This document shows positions 33,371 through 42,154 of a stretch of DNA of 64,000 nucleotides, one piece after another. The notes under the pieces were generated by a model that saw only the letters and a list, made by a program, of their open reading frames with translations, was not told the DNA's origin and did not search any database. This DNA is from Firmicutes bacterium UBA6113 (GTDB lineage Bacteria > Bacillota > Clostridia > Tissierellales > Sedimentibacteraceae). The stretch is from the NCBI GenBank assembly GCA_002422545.1, contig DIWF01000014.1, forward strand, positions 1-64,000, written 5' to 3'. The number at the start of each line of letters is the position of its first letter. Within the stretch, counting starts at the first letter, position 1. The translations under genes and the position numbers were made by a program.

Positions 33371-34795
33371 GTGTTTAATGTACCTATGCATTGTATTGAA
33401 CTTATTATGGAACAAGCAGGTATTATAGCAATAACAGACAAGTATGCAAGATACACTTATGTTAACAAGATGTGGCAGCACGATACCGGTATTTCTGAGA
33501 AAGAGGCTTTAGGGAGATTTGCTCATGAAATTATTGAAGGCTCCAGAGCTATTGCAGCCATAACATCTGGTAAAGTTTTAACAGCTGATCTTTTCATTAA
33601 AAAAAAGGATGGTACAAGTCTTCCGGGAGTAATGACCTATTATCCTATTTTCAACAACAATGAAGTTATAGGCTGTTTTATTTATTCTTCATTTGAATCA
33701 ATGGAACAAGCCATTGCATTTTCTGAGAAGTTAGAGTCAATAACCGCTGAGTATGAGTTTCTAAAGGGTGAAATGAGGAAAAGGAGCGGAGTAAAATACA
33801 GTGTTGACGATATAATTGGAGAAAGCGATTCCGTAAAATTGCTCAAAGAACATATTTACCAGGCAGGCGCGTCTAATTCAACTGTGTTAATAGAAGGTGA
33901 AACAGGAACGGGTAAGGAATTGGTCGCACACTCCATACATGCCTGCAGCCTGAGGAATATATTTCCATTTGTAAAGGTAAATTGTTCAGCTATACCCACA
34001 AGTTTGATGGAATCGGAGTTTTTTGGATATGAAGAAGGAACGTTTACTGGTGCAAAAAAGGGAGGACAAAAGGGGAAGTTCGAAATTGCTCATTTAGGCA
34101 GTATTTTTTTGGACGAAATAAATCAAATGGATTTGACCATGCAGCCAAAACTGCTAAGGGTTCTTCAGGAAAAAGAAATTGAGCGAATAGGATCCAGCGA
34201 AAGTATACCAATTGATACTCGTTTTATCACAGCTTCCAATACTTCATTGAGAGAAATGATAAGGCGAAATCAGTTTAGAAGTGATTTATATTATAGGCTA
34301 AACATAATAAATATTGTAATTCCTCCTCTTCGCAGCAGACGGGAAGATATACCACTTCTTGTTGATAATATGATAGAGAAAATAGGTAAAAAAGTCGGAC
34401 GGGAAATAGACGGAATATCAAATAAGGCAGTAGAATATCTGAAAAACAGGGACTGGCCTGGGAATATCAGAGAGCTTCAAAATGCCATAGAAAAAGCAAT
34501 GAATGTTTCAAGAAAAAGCACTTTAAGTTTGGAAGACTTCAAAAAATTTGAATCATATGAGTCATTCAGCCCAGAAAAAATAGTAGGCAAGGTAGATATT
34601 TCAATCACTAATGAGAATGATTCAACTCTGATGCTCATGAACAAAAAAAACACCATCGAAAAAAGTACAATTTTAGATGTTTTAGAAATGTGTGAATACA
34701 ATAAATCAAAAGCTGCTAAGAAATTAGGAATATCCAGAACGCTTCTATATCAAAAATTACGAAAATATAATATTGATATTGAGGAAATAGTGTAA
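33371..34795 (+). CDS. Sigma-54-dependent activator, PAS-AAA+-Fis
   Basis: A 474-residue enhancer-binding protein. Residues 8-118 are a PAS-like sensor (YARYTYVNKMW, then YYPIFNNNEVIGCFIYS). Residues 145-385 are the AAA+ sigma-54 domain: Walker A GETGTGKE (176-183), the sigma-54 contact loop as GTFTGA (223-228) instead of GAFTGA, and Walker B FLDEI (246-250). A Fis helix-turn-helix ends the protein (NKSKAAKKLGISRTLLYQKL). Start is GTG at 33371 behind GGGGGTAATGAA. It lies between two operons that both carry -24/-12 promoters and is their obvious activator. The PAS ligand may be the pathway substrate or its CoA ester. Confidence 0.92.
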   Translation: MFNVPMHCIELIMEQAGIIAITDKYARYTYVNKMWQHDTGISEKEALGRFAHEIIEGSRAIAAITSGKVLTADLFIKKKDGTSLPGVMTYYPIFNNNEVIGCFIYSSFESMEQAIAFSEKLESITAEYEFLKGEMRKRSGVKYSVDDIIGESDSVKLLKEHIYQAGASNSTVLIEGETGTGKELVAHSIHACSLRNIFPFVKVNCSAIPTSLMESEFFGYEEGTFTGAKKGGQKGKFEIAHLGSIFLDEINQMDLTMQPKLLRVLQEKEIERIGSSESIPIDTRFITASNTSLREMIRRNQFRSDLYYRLNIINIVIPPLRSRREDIPLLVDNMIEKIGKKVGREIDGISNKAVEYLKNRDWPGNIRELQNAIEKAMNVSRKSTLSLEDFKKFESYESFSPEKIVGKVDISITNENDSTLMLMNKKNTIEKSTILDVLEMCEYNKSKAAKKLGISRTLLYQKLRKYNIDIEEIV

Positions 34796-34828
34796 ACAAA
34801 CATTAACAAAAAAGTGTCAATAAAGTTT

Positions 34829-34859
34829 ACAGTGTACACAAGGTGTACACTGTTTTTTT
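34829..34859 (+). terminator. Terminator after the activator gene
   Basis: ACAGTGTACAC (34829-34839), loop AAG, GTGTACACTGT (34843-34853), then TTTTTT. Eleven perfect pairs. Confidence 0.93.
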
Positions 34860-34898
34860 GTTGCTTTTTTTCTTGATTAAGTCCAAGTGAAAATATTT

Positions 34899-34920
34899 AA
34901 TTCAGTATGAATGCTGAATT
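34899..34920. promoter_or_regulatory. Candidate enhancer site for the activator
   Basis: AATTCAG-N8-CTGAATT, 7-bp arms, centred about 64 bp upstream of the -24 box and roughly 90 bp from the expected start of transcription, a usual position for an activator site. No clear copy was found before the transporter promoter. Confidence 0.4.
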
Positions 34921-34972
34921 TTGAATACCTATATGCTTCAAGATATTGAAAAAAATATATATTTCTTGGACT

Positions 34973-34988
34973 TGGCACATATTTTGCT
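34973..34988 (+). promoter_or_regulatory. Sigma-54 (-24/-12) promoter of the Mo-hydroxylase run
   Basis: TGGCACATATTTTGCT is a perfect match to TGGCAC-N5-TTGCW. It lies 64 bases before the first acyl-CoA dehydrogenase gene, directly after the terminator of the activator gene. Confidence 0.88.
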
Positions 34989-35051
34989 TTTATTTTATTG
35001 CGTTAAGAAAATAACAAATATATCAAATTTTAAAGAAGGAAGGTAATAGTA

Positions 35052-36191
35052 ATGTTTGATTTCACAGACAGCCAACTGGAACTTCAGCAAAGGGTACGTA
35101 AATTTGTTAACGAAAACATTTTTCCGAACCTTGAGTTGATTGATAAAGGTGAATATCAAGAAGAGCTCTTTAAAGAATGGTGCAAAACCGGACTGGTTAC
35201 CTTGGTGGCCCCCAAAGCTGTTGGAGGTATTGAGCTTGATACAAAAAGCTGTGCCATTGTCATGGAAGAATTAGGTTATGGCGATGTAGGGGTAGCAACC
35301 GGGTTTGGAGCAAACAACCTTGGTTCATATCCACTTTTGATTTCTGGAACGCTGGAACAGCAAAAACAACATTTCGGACCTATTTTGGAAGGAAAATTTG
35401 GTGCATTTGCACTTACGGAACCTGGAGCAGGTTCTGATGCCGGTGCCGTAGCAACTACAGCTGAAAGAAAAGGTGATGAATATATTTTAAATGGTACTAA
35501 ATGCTTTATTACTCAAGGAGGATATGCAATTGATATGCAATCTTCTATGGTAGTATTTGCTTCAACAGACAGAACCATGGGCAGCAAGGGTTTGAGTGCA
35601 TTCCTTGTAAAAGGAGGAACACCTGGAATCAGAGTGGGTAAGATTGAAGATAAGATGGGAATAAGAGGTTCCCAAACAGTTGAGCTGGTTATTGAAGATT
35701 TGCATGTTTCTGCATCATCATTGCTGGGAGAAGAAGGCGACGGAATGAAGATTGCCATGAAGACGCTGGACTCAGGAAGATTAATGGTTGCAGCACAGGG
35801 AGTCGGATGCGGACAAAGAGCATTGGATTTAGCGGTAGATTATGTTAAAAAGCAAGTTGAAGGGGTTAAGCCTTTAGCTAAACAACAAGCTATTACTTTT
35901 AAAATTGCAGAAATGGAAGCATCAGTTGAAGCAGCAAGACAGCTTGTTTATAGGGGAGCATTCTTAAAGGATAATAAGCAGCCATACTCTCACCACTCTG
36001 CAATTACAAAACTATTTGCAACTGAAATGGCTATGAACGTTGCAAACTCAGCTATGGAAATCATGGGTTCATATGGTTACACAAAGGAATCTCAAATCGA
36101 AAAGGTTTGGAGAGATGCAAGAATTCTCTCAATATATGAAGGAACAAATCAAGTACAAAGACTTGTTATATCAGGCGGATTGCTTAGATAG
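35052..36191 (+). CDS. Acyl-CoA dehydrogenase, catalytic-type subunit
   Basis: A 379-residue acyl-CoA dehydrogenase of usual length. FAD and substrate motifs FALTEPGAGSDAG and CFITQGGYA are present, and the catalytic base is E363 in IYEGTNQVQRL near the C-terminus. It forms the alpha,beta double bond of an acyl-CoA and passes electrons to ETF. It is the first gene behind the perfect sigma-54 promoter and sits next to a second, divergent family member, so the two probably form a heteromer. Site: GAAGGAAGGTAATAGT. Confidence 0.93.
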   Translation: MFDFTDSQLELQQRVRKFVNENIFPNLELIDKGEYQEELFKEWCKTGLVTLVAPKAVGGIELDTKSCAIVMEELGYGDVGVATGFGANNLGSYPLLISGTLEQQKQHFGPILEGKFGAFALTEPGAGSDAGAVATTAERKGDEYILNGTKCFITQGGYAIDMQSSMVVFASTDRTMGSKGLSAFLVKGGTPGIRVGKIEDKMGIRGSQTVELVIEDLHVSASSLLGEEGDGMKIAMKTLDSGRLMVAAQGVGCGQRALDLAVDYVKKQVEGVKPLAKQQAITFKIAEMEASVEAARQLVYRGAFLKDNKQPYSHHSAITKLFATEMAMNVANSAMEIMGSYGYTKESQIEKVWRDARILSIYEGTNQVQRLVISGGLLR

Positions 36192-36209
36192 AAAGTGGGA
36201 GGTGTGAAA

Positions 36210-37334
36210 ATGGATATGGAATTATATAACAACAGTCAATTAATCAGAAAGAGCATGGCAGACTTCAGTAAATCAGTTTTAGAGCCTATTGCTTATGAAG
36301 ATGACAGAAATGCAAGATTTCCAAAAGAAATAATAAAAGAGATGGTAAATAAGAATTACTTCGGATTGACCGTATCAGAAGAATTTGGCGGAAACAAGTC
36401 AGACTTCTCAAGCGTAGCAGTAATGGCTGAAGAGTTTGGCAAAGCAAATGGTTCTGCGGCGGTAATGTCAATTACTCATTTGATTTCATCAGCCCAGGCT
36501 ATAGAAAAGTATGGAAATGATGAACAAAAGAAAGCTTACCTGCCGGACATGGTATCAGGCAATAAGCTGGGAGGATATGCCTTTATAGAACCAGGTGCTT
36601 CCATAGCAGCAGGTGCAAACAAGGTAGTTGCAGTTAAAGAAGAAGGATCCTACTTGCTGACAGGCAAGAAGACACTAGTGGCAAATGGTGGAGAAGCTGA
36701 TGTGTATGTTGTCATAGCACAGACGAATGTAGAAGAAGGGCTAAAAGGTCTATCTGCCTTCATAGTTGATTCTCACGAAGTTAAAGTAACAAAAAATATT
36801 GACAAACTTGGATTAAGATCTTTCCCTACAGCAGAACTGGAATTCAATAAATCAAAAGGCCAGCTGCTGGGTAAGGAAGGTGAGGGGTTAAAAATTGCAA
36901 ATGAAATCCAAGCCCTTTCAGATATTGCTCATGCTGCTATTGGAGTAGGAATTGGCAAAAAAGCATTGGAAGAATCAATTAAACACAGCAAGACCAGAGT
37001 GCAGTTCGGGTTTCCTATCAGCAAACTGCAGGCTGTACAGTGGATGTTAGCTGAAATGGCAGAAAAAATACATACTTTGGACATACTGGCTTATTCTGCT
37101 GCTCAGAAAGTTGATGCAGGCGGCGATTACATAAACGAATCTGTTTATTTGAAAATGTTCGCTGAGAAAGCAACATTTGAAATAGGAACAAATGCAGTTC
37201 AAATCCATGGTGGAACCGGATACAGCAGAGAAGCAAATATCGAAAGATATTTCAGAGATCTCAGAGGATTGTTTAACTTTGACAGTATCAATGAATATCC
37301 ACAAAAAATCATAGCAGGCAATTTATTAAAATAG
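36210..37334 (+). CDS. Acyl-CoA dehydrogenase-like partner lacking the Glu motif
   Basis: A 374-residue family member. The fold is intact (MVSGNKLGGYAFIEPGA, KKTLVANGGEADVYV, IHGGTGYSREANIERYFRDLR), but the C-terminal IYEGT motif with the catalytic Glu is replaced by LFNFDSINEY. Gapless alignment from the C-terminus puts D358 opposite the partner's E363. The GSD of the FAD/substrate loop is also changed (EPGASIAAG). A structural or regulatory partner of the first enzyme is likely. I start at ATG 36210, seven bases after GGGAGGTG; a GTG at 36195 overlaps that site. Confidence 0.88.
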   Translation: MDMELYNNSQLIRKSMADFSKSVLEPIAYEDDRNARFPKEIIKEMVNKNYFGLTVSEEFGGNKSDFSSVAVMAEEFGKANGSAAVMSITHLISSAQAIEKYGNDEQKKAYLPDMVSGNKLGGYAFIEPGASIAAGANKVVAVKEEGSYLLTGKKTLVANGGEADVYVVIAQTNVEEGLKGLSAFIVDSHEVKVTKNIDKLGLRSFPTAELEFNKSKGQLLGKEGEGLKIANEIQALSDIAHAAIGVGIGKKALEESIKHSKTRVQFGFPISKLQAVQWMLAEMAEKIHTLDILAYSAAQKVDAGGDYINESVYLKMFAEKATFEIGTNAVQIHGGTGYSREANIERYFRDLRGLFNFDSINEYPQKIIAGNLLK

Positions 37335-37361
37335 ATTACCAAATTTAAAGGAGGTGCCTAA

Positions 37362-38246
37362 ATGAACATTTTACACGAATTTGAGTATTTTAAACCAAAA
37401 AGTAAGAAAGAAGCATTAGAACTGGTAAAGAGTAAAGGCAGCAGTGCAAAGGTCTTAGCCGGTGGTACAGATTTGATCATCCAAATGAAAGAAAAGATGA
37501 TTAAGACTGATGCAATAATTGACATCAGTGATTTGGAAGAATTAAAGGGCATTAAGTGTGAAGAAGGTAAAGGAGCAGAGATTCTAGCTTGCACAAAGTT
37601 AGTAGATATAGAATTTAATGCTGATCTTAAGAAAAAATATCCTGCTTTAACTTATGCAGTAAGCCAGCTTGGTTCAAACCAAGTAAGAGTTATGGCTACA
37701 ATGGGAGGTAACTGCTGCCACTCATCACCGGCTGCTGAAACTCCTGCTCCATTGTCAGCTCTGGGAGCAAAAGTTGTATTAGCAAGTCTTGAAGGAGAAA
37801 GAGAACTTGCAATTGAAGACTTCATTCATGGAAACCGTAAAAATGCTCTTAAAGAAGGAGAAATACTTTATAAATTCATCCTTCCTGAGCCGGTTAAAAA
37901 ATCTGCATGCAGATATGGACACATTGGTCTTAGAAATGCAATGGAAATAGACTGTGCAAATATGGCTGTGAACGTTGAATTGGAAGAAGATAAAGCAACC
38001 ATAAAGAATGTTAAGCTTGTAATGGGATCAGTTTCTATCAAACCTCTGGTTTCAGAAGCAGTGCCAAAAGTGCTGGTTGGTAAGAAATTGACTGATGAGC
38101 TGATTGCTACAACTGGAGAAGCTGCTCAAAGTGAAGCAAAACCAATTTCAGACGTCAGAGCATCAGCAGAATACAGAAAAGACGTAATAGGCGCTTTAGC
38201 ACGCAGACTCGTCAAAGAAGCTTATGAAGCTGCAAAGGAGGCGTAA
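37362..38246 (+). CDS. Mo-hydroxylase FAD subunit (XdhB/CoxM-type)
   Basis: A 294-residue FAD subunit of the xanthine dehydrogenase family. The FAD motifs AKVLAGGTDLIIQMKE (about 26-41) and TMGGNCCHSSPAAE (about 113-126) are clear; the C-terminal CO-dehydrogenase flavoprotein domain includes SVSIKPLVSEAV. It lacks the extra [4Fe-4S] insertion known in 4-hydroxybenzoyl-CoA reductase, being of normal length. It takes electrons from the Fe-S subunit. Strong AAAGGAGGTGCCTAA site; 3 bases separate it from the next gene. Confidence 0.93.
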   Translation: MNILHEFEYFKPKSKKEALELVKSKGSSAKVLAGGTDLIIQMKEKMIKTDAIIDISDLEELKGIKCEEGKGAEILACTKLVDIEFNADLKKKYPALTYAVSQLGSNQVRVMATMGGNCCHSSPAAETPAPLSALGAKVVLASLEGERELAIEDFIHGNRKNALKEGEILYKFILPEPVKKSACRYGHIGLRNAMEIDCANMAVNVELEEDKATIKNVKLVMGSVSIKPLVSEAVPKVLVGKKLTDELIATTGEAAQSEAKPISDVRASAEYRKDVIGALARRLVKEAYEAAKEA

Positions 38247-38249
38247 AGA

Positions 38250-38738
38250 ATGAAAAAACAAATTATTAAATTAGATATTAATAATCAGATTTATGAAGTA
38301 ATGGTATCTCCTACAGATCTTCTTGTAGACGTTATAAGAAAACAAATAGGTCTTACTGGTACTAAAAAGGGCTGCGGTCAAGGAGACTGCGGAGCTTGTA
38401 CTGTGTTAATAGACGGAAAAGCTCAACTATCATGTTTGATGCTGGCAATTGCAAGCGAAGGCAAAAAAATAACAACAATTGAAGGAATTGCAAACCAGGA
38501 AACTGGTGAATTGCATCCATTGCAGCAATCATTCCTTGATCATGGTGCAGTACAATGTGGTTTCTGCTCACCTGGTATGATTTTATCATCAAAAGCTTTG
38601 ATAGATGAAAACCCACAGCCTACAGAAGAAGAAATAAAACATGCACTGGAAGGAAATCTATGTCGTTGCACAGGTTATGTATTAATTCTAGAAGCAGTCG
38701 AGTCATATGTAGAGGCTCTTTCTAAAGGGGAGGTGTAA
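38250..38738 (+). CDS. Mo-hydroxylase [2Fe-2S] subunit (XdhC/CoxS-type)
   Basis: A 162-residue subunit with two [2Fe-2S] clusters. The plant-ferredoxin-type ligands are C42, C47, C50 and C62 (GCGQGDCGAC ... SC); the second set is C103, C106, C138 and C140 (CGFCSPGMI ... CRC). It wires the Mo site to FAD. It lies between the FAD and Mo subunit genes with spacings of 3 and 2 bases. Site: AAAGGAGGCGTAAAGA. Confidence 0.95.
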   Translation: MKKQIIKLDINNQIYEVMVSPTDLLVDVIRKQIGLTGTKKGCGQGDCGACTVLIDGKAQLSCLMLAIASEGKKITTIEGIANQETGELHPLQQSFLDHGAVQCGFCSPGMILSSKALIDENPQPTEEEIKHALEGNLCRCTGYVLILEAVESYVEALSKGEV

Positions 38739-38740
38739 AA

Positions 38741-41095
38741 ATGGGTAAAATGTATGAAGTATCAAATAAATACAACAACTACAAGGAATATGAAAGAGAG
38801 TTCACTGAAGTAGGAAGAAGCATTCCTCGTTTGGATGGACCTGCAAAAGTTACAGGTAAAGTACAATATACAGATGATTTGGTTTTGCCAAGAATGGCTT
38901 ACGGTAAAATTTTAAGAAGCCCTCATGCTCATGCAAACATAAAGAGCATTGATTACAACGAAGCATTAAAACTTGATGGAGTTTTGGCAGTAATCACAGG
39001 GGAAGACTGCCCAATACCTTATGGTATAGTTCCTCACAATGCCAATGAACATGCACTGGCAGTGGGAAAAGTTCGTAACTGGGGTGAAGGAGTAGCAGCT
39101 GTTGCAGCTCTTGATGAAGCTACAGCAGAAAAGGCTTTGGAGCTTATCAAGGTTGAGTATGAAGTTTTAGAAGCAATTGTAGATCCAAGAGAATCTGTTA
39201 AAAGAGATGACCTGAGAATTCATGAAAATCATCCAAACAACATTGCTTACGAAGGAACTCAAGTTTACGGCGATCCTGAAAAAGCATTGGCAGAATCAGA
39301 TTACATAATTGAGAAGGAATTTTATTCTTCATATGTAAACCATGGGTTTATTGAAACTCAATCTGCAATTTCAGATTTTGATCCAAACACAGGAAAATTA
39401 CATATGTATGCAACATGCCAGGTTCCGCACTACACTCATCAACAATTGGCAAAAGTGCTGGAAATGCCTATGAACAAAATCAGAATTACCGTTCCTTTAA
39501 TAGGTGGAGGATTCGGAGGAAAGGGTGTTGCTTCACAAGCAGATTTCTGCTCTGCACTGCTTTCCAGAAAAATAGGAAAACCTGTTAAAATAACATATGA
39601 AAGAAGCGAAGTATTTGCAACAAACAATGGTCGTCATCCATGCTACATGAAATTCAAAATGGGATTTGACAAGGATGGAAAGATAACTGCTGTTGATTTC
39701 AATAACTTGATGGATGGAGGAGCTTATTCTGGCTGGGGTATAGTTGTATTATTCTACACAGCATCCATGGTTCATATTCCTTACATGGTTCCTAATGTTA
39801 AGTTTGATGGTAAAAGAGTATTCACAAATAAACCAACATGCGGAGCACACCGTGGTCTTGGTGGTGTTCAGCCAAGATTTGCTATGGAACAGATGTTGGA
39901 TGAAGCTGCTGAACATTTCGGCATGAGCCCTTATGCAATAAGAAAACTAAACGCAGTGGAATCTGGTTACACAGCAAAGAGCATGATGTATGTACCTCAT
40001 TCAGAATATAAGAAGTGTCTGGATGAAGCTGTTGAAAAATCAGGCTTCCTAGAAAAACAAGGGAAACTGCCATATGGTAAAGGTATTGGTATTTCAGGCG
40101 GTTACTATATTTCAGGTACATCATATACTTTATATTTATCTTATAAACCACATACAGTTGCTACAATCAAAATAGATGAAGAAAACGGAGTTACATTATT
40201 CTGCGGAGCTACTGATATCGGCCAGGGTGTTGATACAGTTATGGCTCAGATGGCAGCAGAAACACTGGGTGTTAAGACAGAAGATGTTAAGGTAATCCCA
40301 AGAGATACTGAAATATCTACATTCGACCTTGGAACATTTGCAAGCCGTCTTACATTTGCAACAGGCTGGGCAATAAGACAGGCTGCAGAAAAAATAAATG
40401 CTGAATTGTTCCCTGTAGCTGCTTCAATCTTAAAGTGCAGAGGCGATGAAATAGCAGTTAAGGACGGATACTTCTATTCAATATATGAACGTGAAGGAAA
40501 AAAAGGAAGAAACAGAGAAGTTCTGTGGACAGATGTTGTAACAATGTACATCGAATCAAATGGTCCTTTAACTTGTTCAGGACAATTTACTCCTCCTAGA
40601 CGTAAAGGAATTCAGCAAGGAGGTAACATTGGACACTCTCCAACATTTGGTTTCAGTGCTCAGGTTGCTGAAGTAGATATAGACTTGGAAACAGGAAAAG
40701 TAAATGTAGTTAAAATAACTGAAGCAGGTGACTGCGGTCAGCCTATAAACCCAATGAGCGTTGAAGGTCAGGTTCACGGTTCAATCCAAATGGGATTAGG
40801 TCAAGCATTGTATGAAGAAATGCAGATAGCTCCTGATGGAAGATTCCTGAATCCTTCACTTCATGACTATAAGATGCCAACAATAAGAGATATGCCAAAA
40901 ATTGATGCAAATATTGTTGAAGCTTATGACCCATCAGCTCCATACGGCGGCAAGGAATCCGGAGAAGGCCCTATTCAGCCAACAGCTCCAGCAATATTCA
41001 ATGCAGTTTACGATGCTATTGGTGTTAGATTTACAGAAATGCCATTGACACCTGAAAAGGTATTAAATGCAATCAAGGCACAAAAGGCAAAATAA
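38741..41095 (+). CDS. Mo-hydroxylase molybdopterin subunit (XdhA/CoxL-type)
   Basis: A 784-residue catalytic subunit. The start GRSIPRLDGPAKVTGK is typical; the Mo-pyranopterin contacts are GGGFGGKG near 254-261 and AHRGLGGVQPRFAME near 368-382; TDIGQGVDTVMAQ binds the cofactor further on; the base is the Glu in KESGEGPIQPTAP near 740. It hydroxylates a C-H bond with water as the oxygen source. Substrate is not clear from sequence: it could be a heterocycle, an aldehyde or an aromatic acyl-CoA. The dehydrogenases, ligase and CoA transferase in the same run favour a CoA-linked substrate. Some relatives carry a labile selenium ligand that needs extra maturation genes. Confidence 0.93.
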   Translation: MGKMYEVSNKYNNYKEYEREFTEVGRSIPRLDGPAKVTGKVQYTDDLVLPRMAYGKILRSPHAHANIKSIDYNEALKLDGVLAVITGEDCPIPYGIVPHNANEHALAVGKVRNWGEGVAAVAALDEATAEKALELIKVEYEVLEAIVDPRESVKRDDLRIHENHPNNIAYEGTQVYGDPEKALAESDYIIEKEFYSSYVNHGFIETQSAISDFDPNTGKLHMYATCQVPHYTHQQLAKVLEMPMNKIRITVPLIGGGFGGKGVASQADFCSALLSRKIGKPVKITYERSEVFATNNGRHPCYMKFKMGFDKDGKITAVDFNNLMDGGAYSGWGIVVLFYTASMVHIPYMVPNVKFDGKRVFTNKPTCGAHRGLGGVQPRFAMEQMLDEAAEHFGMSPYAIRKLNAVESGYTAKSMMYVPHSEYKKCLDEAVEKSGFLEKQGKLPYGKGIGISGGYYISGTSYTLYLSYKPHTVATIKIDEENGVTLFCGATDIGQGVDTVMAQMAAETLGVKTEDVKVIPRDTEISTFDLGTFASRLTFATGWAIRQAAEKINAELFPVAASILKCRGDEIAVKDGYFYSIYEREGKKGRNREVLWTDVVTMYIESNGPLTCSGQFTPPRRKGIQQGGNIGHSPTFGFSAQVAEVDIDLETGKVNVVKITEAGDCGQPINPMSVEGQVHGSIQMGLGQALYEEMQIAPDGRFLNPSLHDYKMPTIRDMPKIDANIVEAYDPSAPYGGKESGEGPIQPTAPAIFNAVYDAIGVRFTEMPLTPEKVLNAIKAQKAK

Positions 41096-41128
41096 ATAAG
41101 CTTGCAAGAAAATTCATGATAGACCCTT

Positions 41129-41155
41129 TAAGCGGCAGTTAAATGCTGCCGCTTA
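41129..41155 (+). promoter_or_regulatory. Intercistronic hairpin after the Mo subunit
   Basis: TAAGCGGCAG (41129-41138), loop TTAAATG, CTGCCGCTTA (41146-41155): ten perfect GC-rich pairs, not followed by a T run. It probably marks message processing or partial attenuation between structural genes and the accessory genes that follow. Confidence 0.55.
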
Positions 41156-41196
41156 CCCTAAAATATAAATAGTTGAGCAATATAAGAGAGGTAGTT

Positions 41197-41601
41197 ATGA
41201 GAGAATTTAAGTTTAGAGCTTGGGACGATGAAGCAAAAAAAATGTATGCTCCTGAAGAATTAGAACAGCCGGATGTGGCTGATGACACTAAAAAGACTAT
41301 TTATTGTTACCTGTCATACGGCGTTTTGCAGATATATGATTTCAGGGAAAAAGATCCCATAGAATTTGTCCCCATGCAGTCAACTGGATGGTTTGACAAG
41401 AATCAAAATGAAATATATGAAGGCGACATAGTACAAATTCAAGATACTATATATCAGATAATTTGGAGTGAAGATATTTCGGGTTTCATACTGTTATCTG
41501 TAGAAGGAATAATCATGATGGGCGGAGACTATATTGCAGATGAAATAGAAATAATCGGCAATATTTATGAAAATCAAGAGTTAATAAACTATAAATATTA
41601 G
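41197..41601 (+). CDS. YopX-family protein
   Basis: A 134-residue YopX-like protein: MREFKFRAWDDEAKKMY at the start, then STGWFDKNQNEIYEGDIVQI and a C-terminal EIIGNIYENQELI. Members are usually phage-encoded and their function is unknown. Here no phage gene is near; it lies between Mo-hydroxylase and transport/activation genes. I start at ATG 41197 (AGAGAGGTAGTT upstream); a TTG at 41173 has no site. The protein is followed after nine bases by an unrelated unknown gene. Confidence 0.82.
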   Translation: MREFKFRAWDDEAKKMYAPEELEQPDVADDTKKTIYCYLSYGVLQIYDFREKDPIEFVPMQSTGWFDKNQNEIYEGDIVQIQDTIYQIIWSEDISGFILLSVEGIIMMGGDYIADEIEIIGNIYENQELINYKY

Positions 41602-41610
41602 GAGGGAAAC

Positions 41611-42138
41611 ATGCGCATAGATGAAAAGGAGTTCCTCCTGGAAATTATAGATGGTAAAAAGATGGATTTTTATCTGGAAGATGATATGTTCGAGATAGAA
41701 GGCAGAGCAAAGAAAGAAAATGACGAAATTATAATAGAGGTTCTAGATGGAGTAGGACATGTGCTGGAAATCTGTGGTCAATACTTAAAGCTCATAGACA
41801 GGGCAAATTGTTTGTATGCCAGGAGATTGGATACAGATAAAATATTTCAAATGGAAATAAACAGAGTATATGACAAGCTGACTAATCCTGCTGCAGAAGA
41901 TTTTATGAAAATGAGCGATCTGGGTGTTGAACAATTCTTTAAAAAACAAACGGATACGTTGGTGTGGTTTGACACGGATCAAAAGAAATGGGTTATAGAG
42001 CTGAATAAGATAAATATGTATTTCAGCGGTGACAGATACTATTATGATACTGTCAATGAATTGTTTGAAGAAAACAAGGAACAAATGGCAGGAGTATGGC
42101 AGGCCGTTTATTACAGTTCAGAAGCAGAATCAGCCTGA
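41611..42138 (+). CDS. Unknown acidic protein, 175 residues
   Basis: I do not recognise the family. The 175-residue product is soluble and acidic, with no signal peptide or membrane segment. The N-terminal 60 residues are predicted beta-rich (EFLLEIIDGKKMDFYLEDD, then IIIEVLDGVGHVLEI), followed by a helix-rich part with DFMKMSDLGVEQFFKKQ. Only two cysteines. Tight spacing between the YopX-like and the small Cys-rich genes, with AGGAGGGAAAC before the ATG, argues for a joint role. Confidence 0.75.
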   Translation: MRIDEKEFLLEIIDGKKMDFYLEDDMFEIEGRAKKENDEIIIEVLDGVGHVLEICGQYLKLIDRANCLYARRLDTDKIFQMEINRVYDKLTNPAAEDFMKMSDLGVEQFFKKQTDTLVWFDTDQKKWVIELNKINMYFSGDRYYYDTVNELFEENKEQMAGVWQAVYYSSEAESA

Positions 42139-42154
42139 TGAGAGGAATAAAAAA

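Noticed and set aside
37362..41095. 4-hydroxybenzoyl-CoA reductase assignment for the Mo enzyme
   Set aside because: The FAD subunit has normal length (294 residues) and lacks the extra cysteine cluster insertion of that enzyme.
41197..41601. Prophage fragment suggested by the YopX-like gene
   Set aside because: No integrase, structural phage gene, att-like repeat or tRNA near it; both sides belong to the metabolic run.
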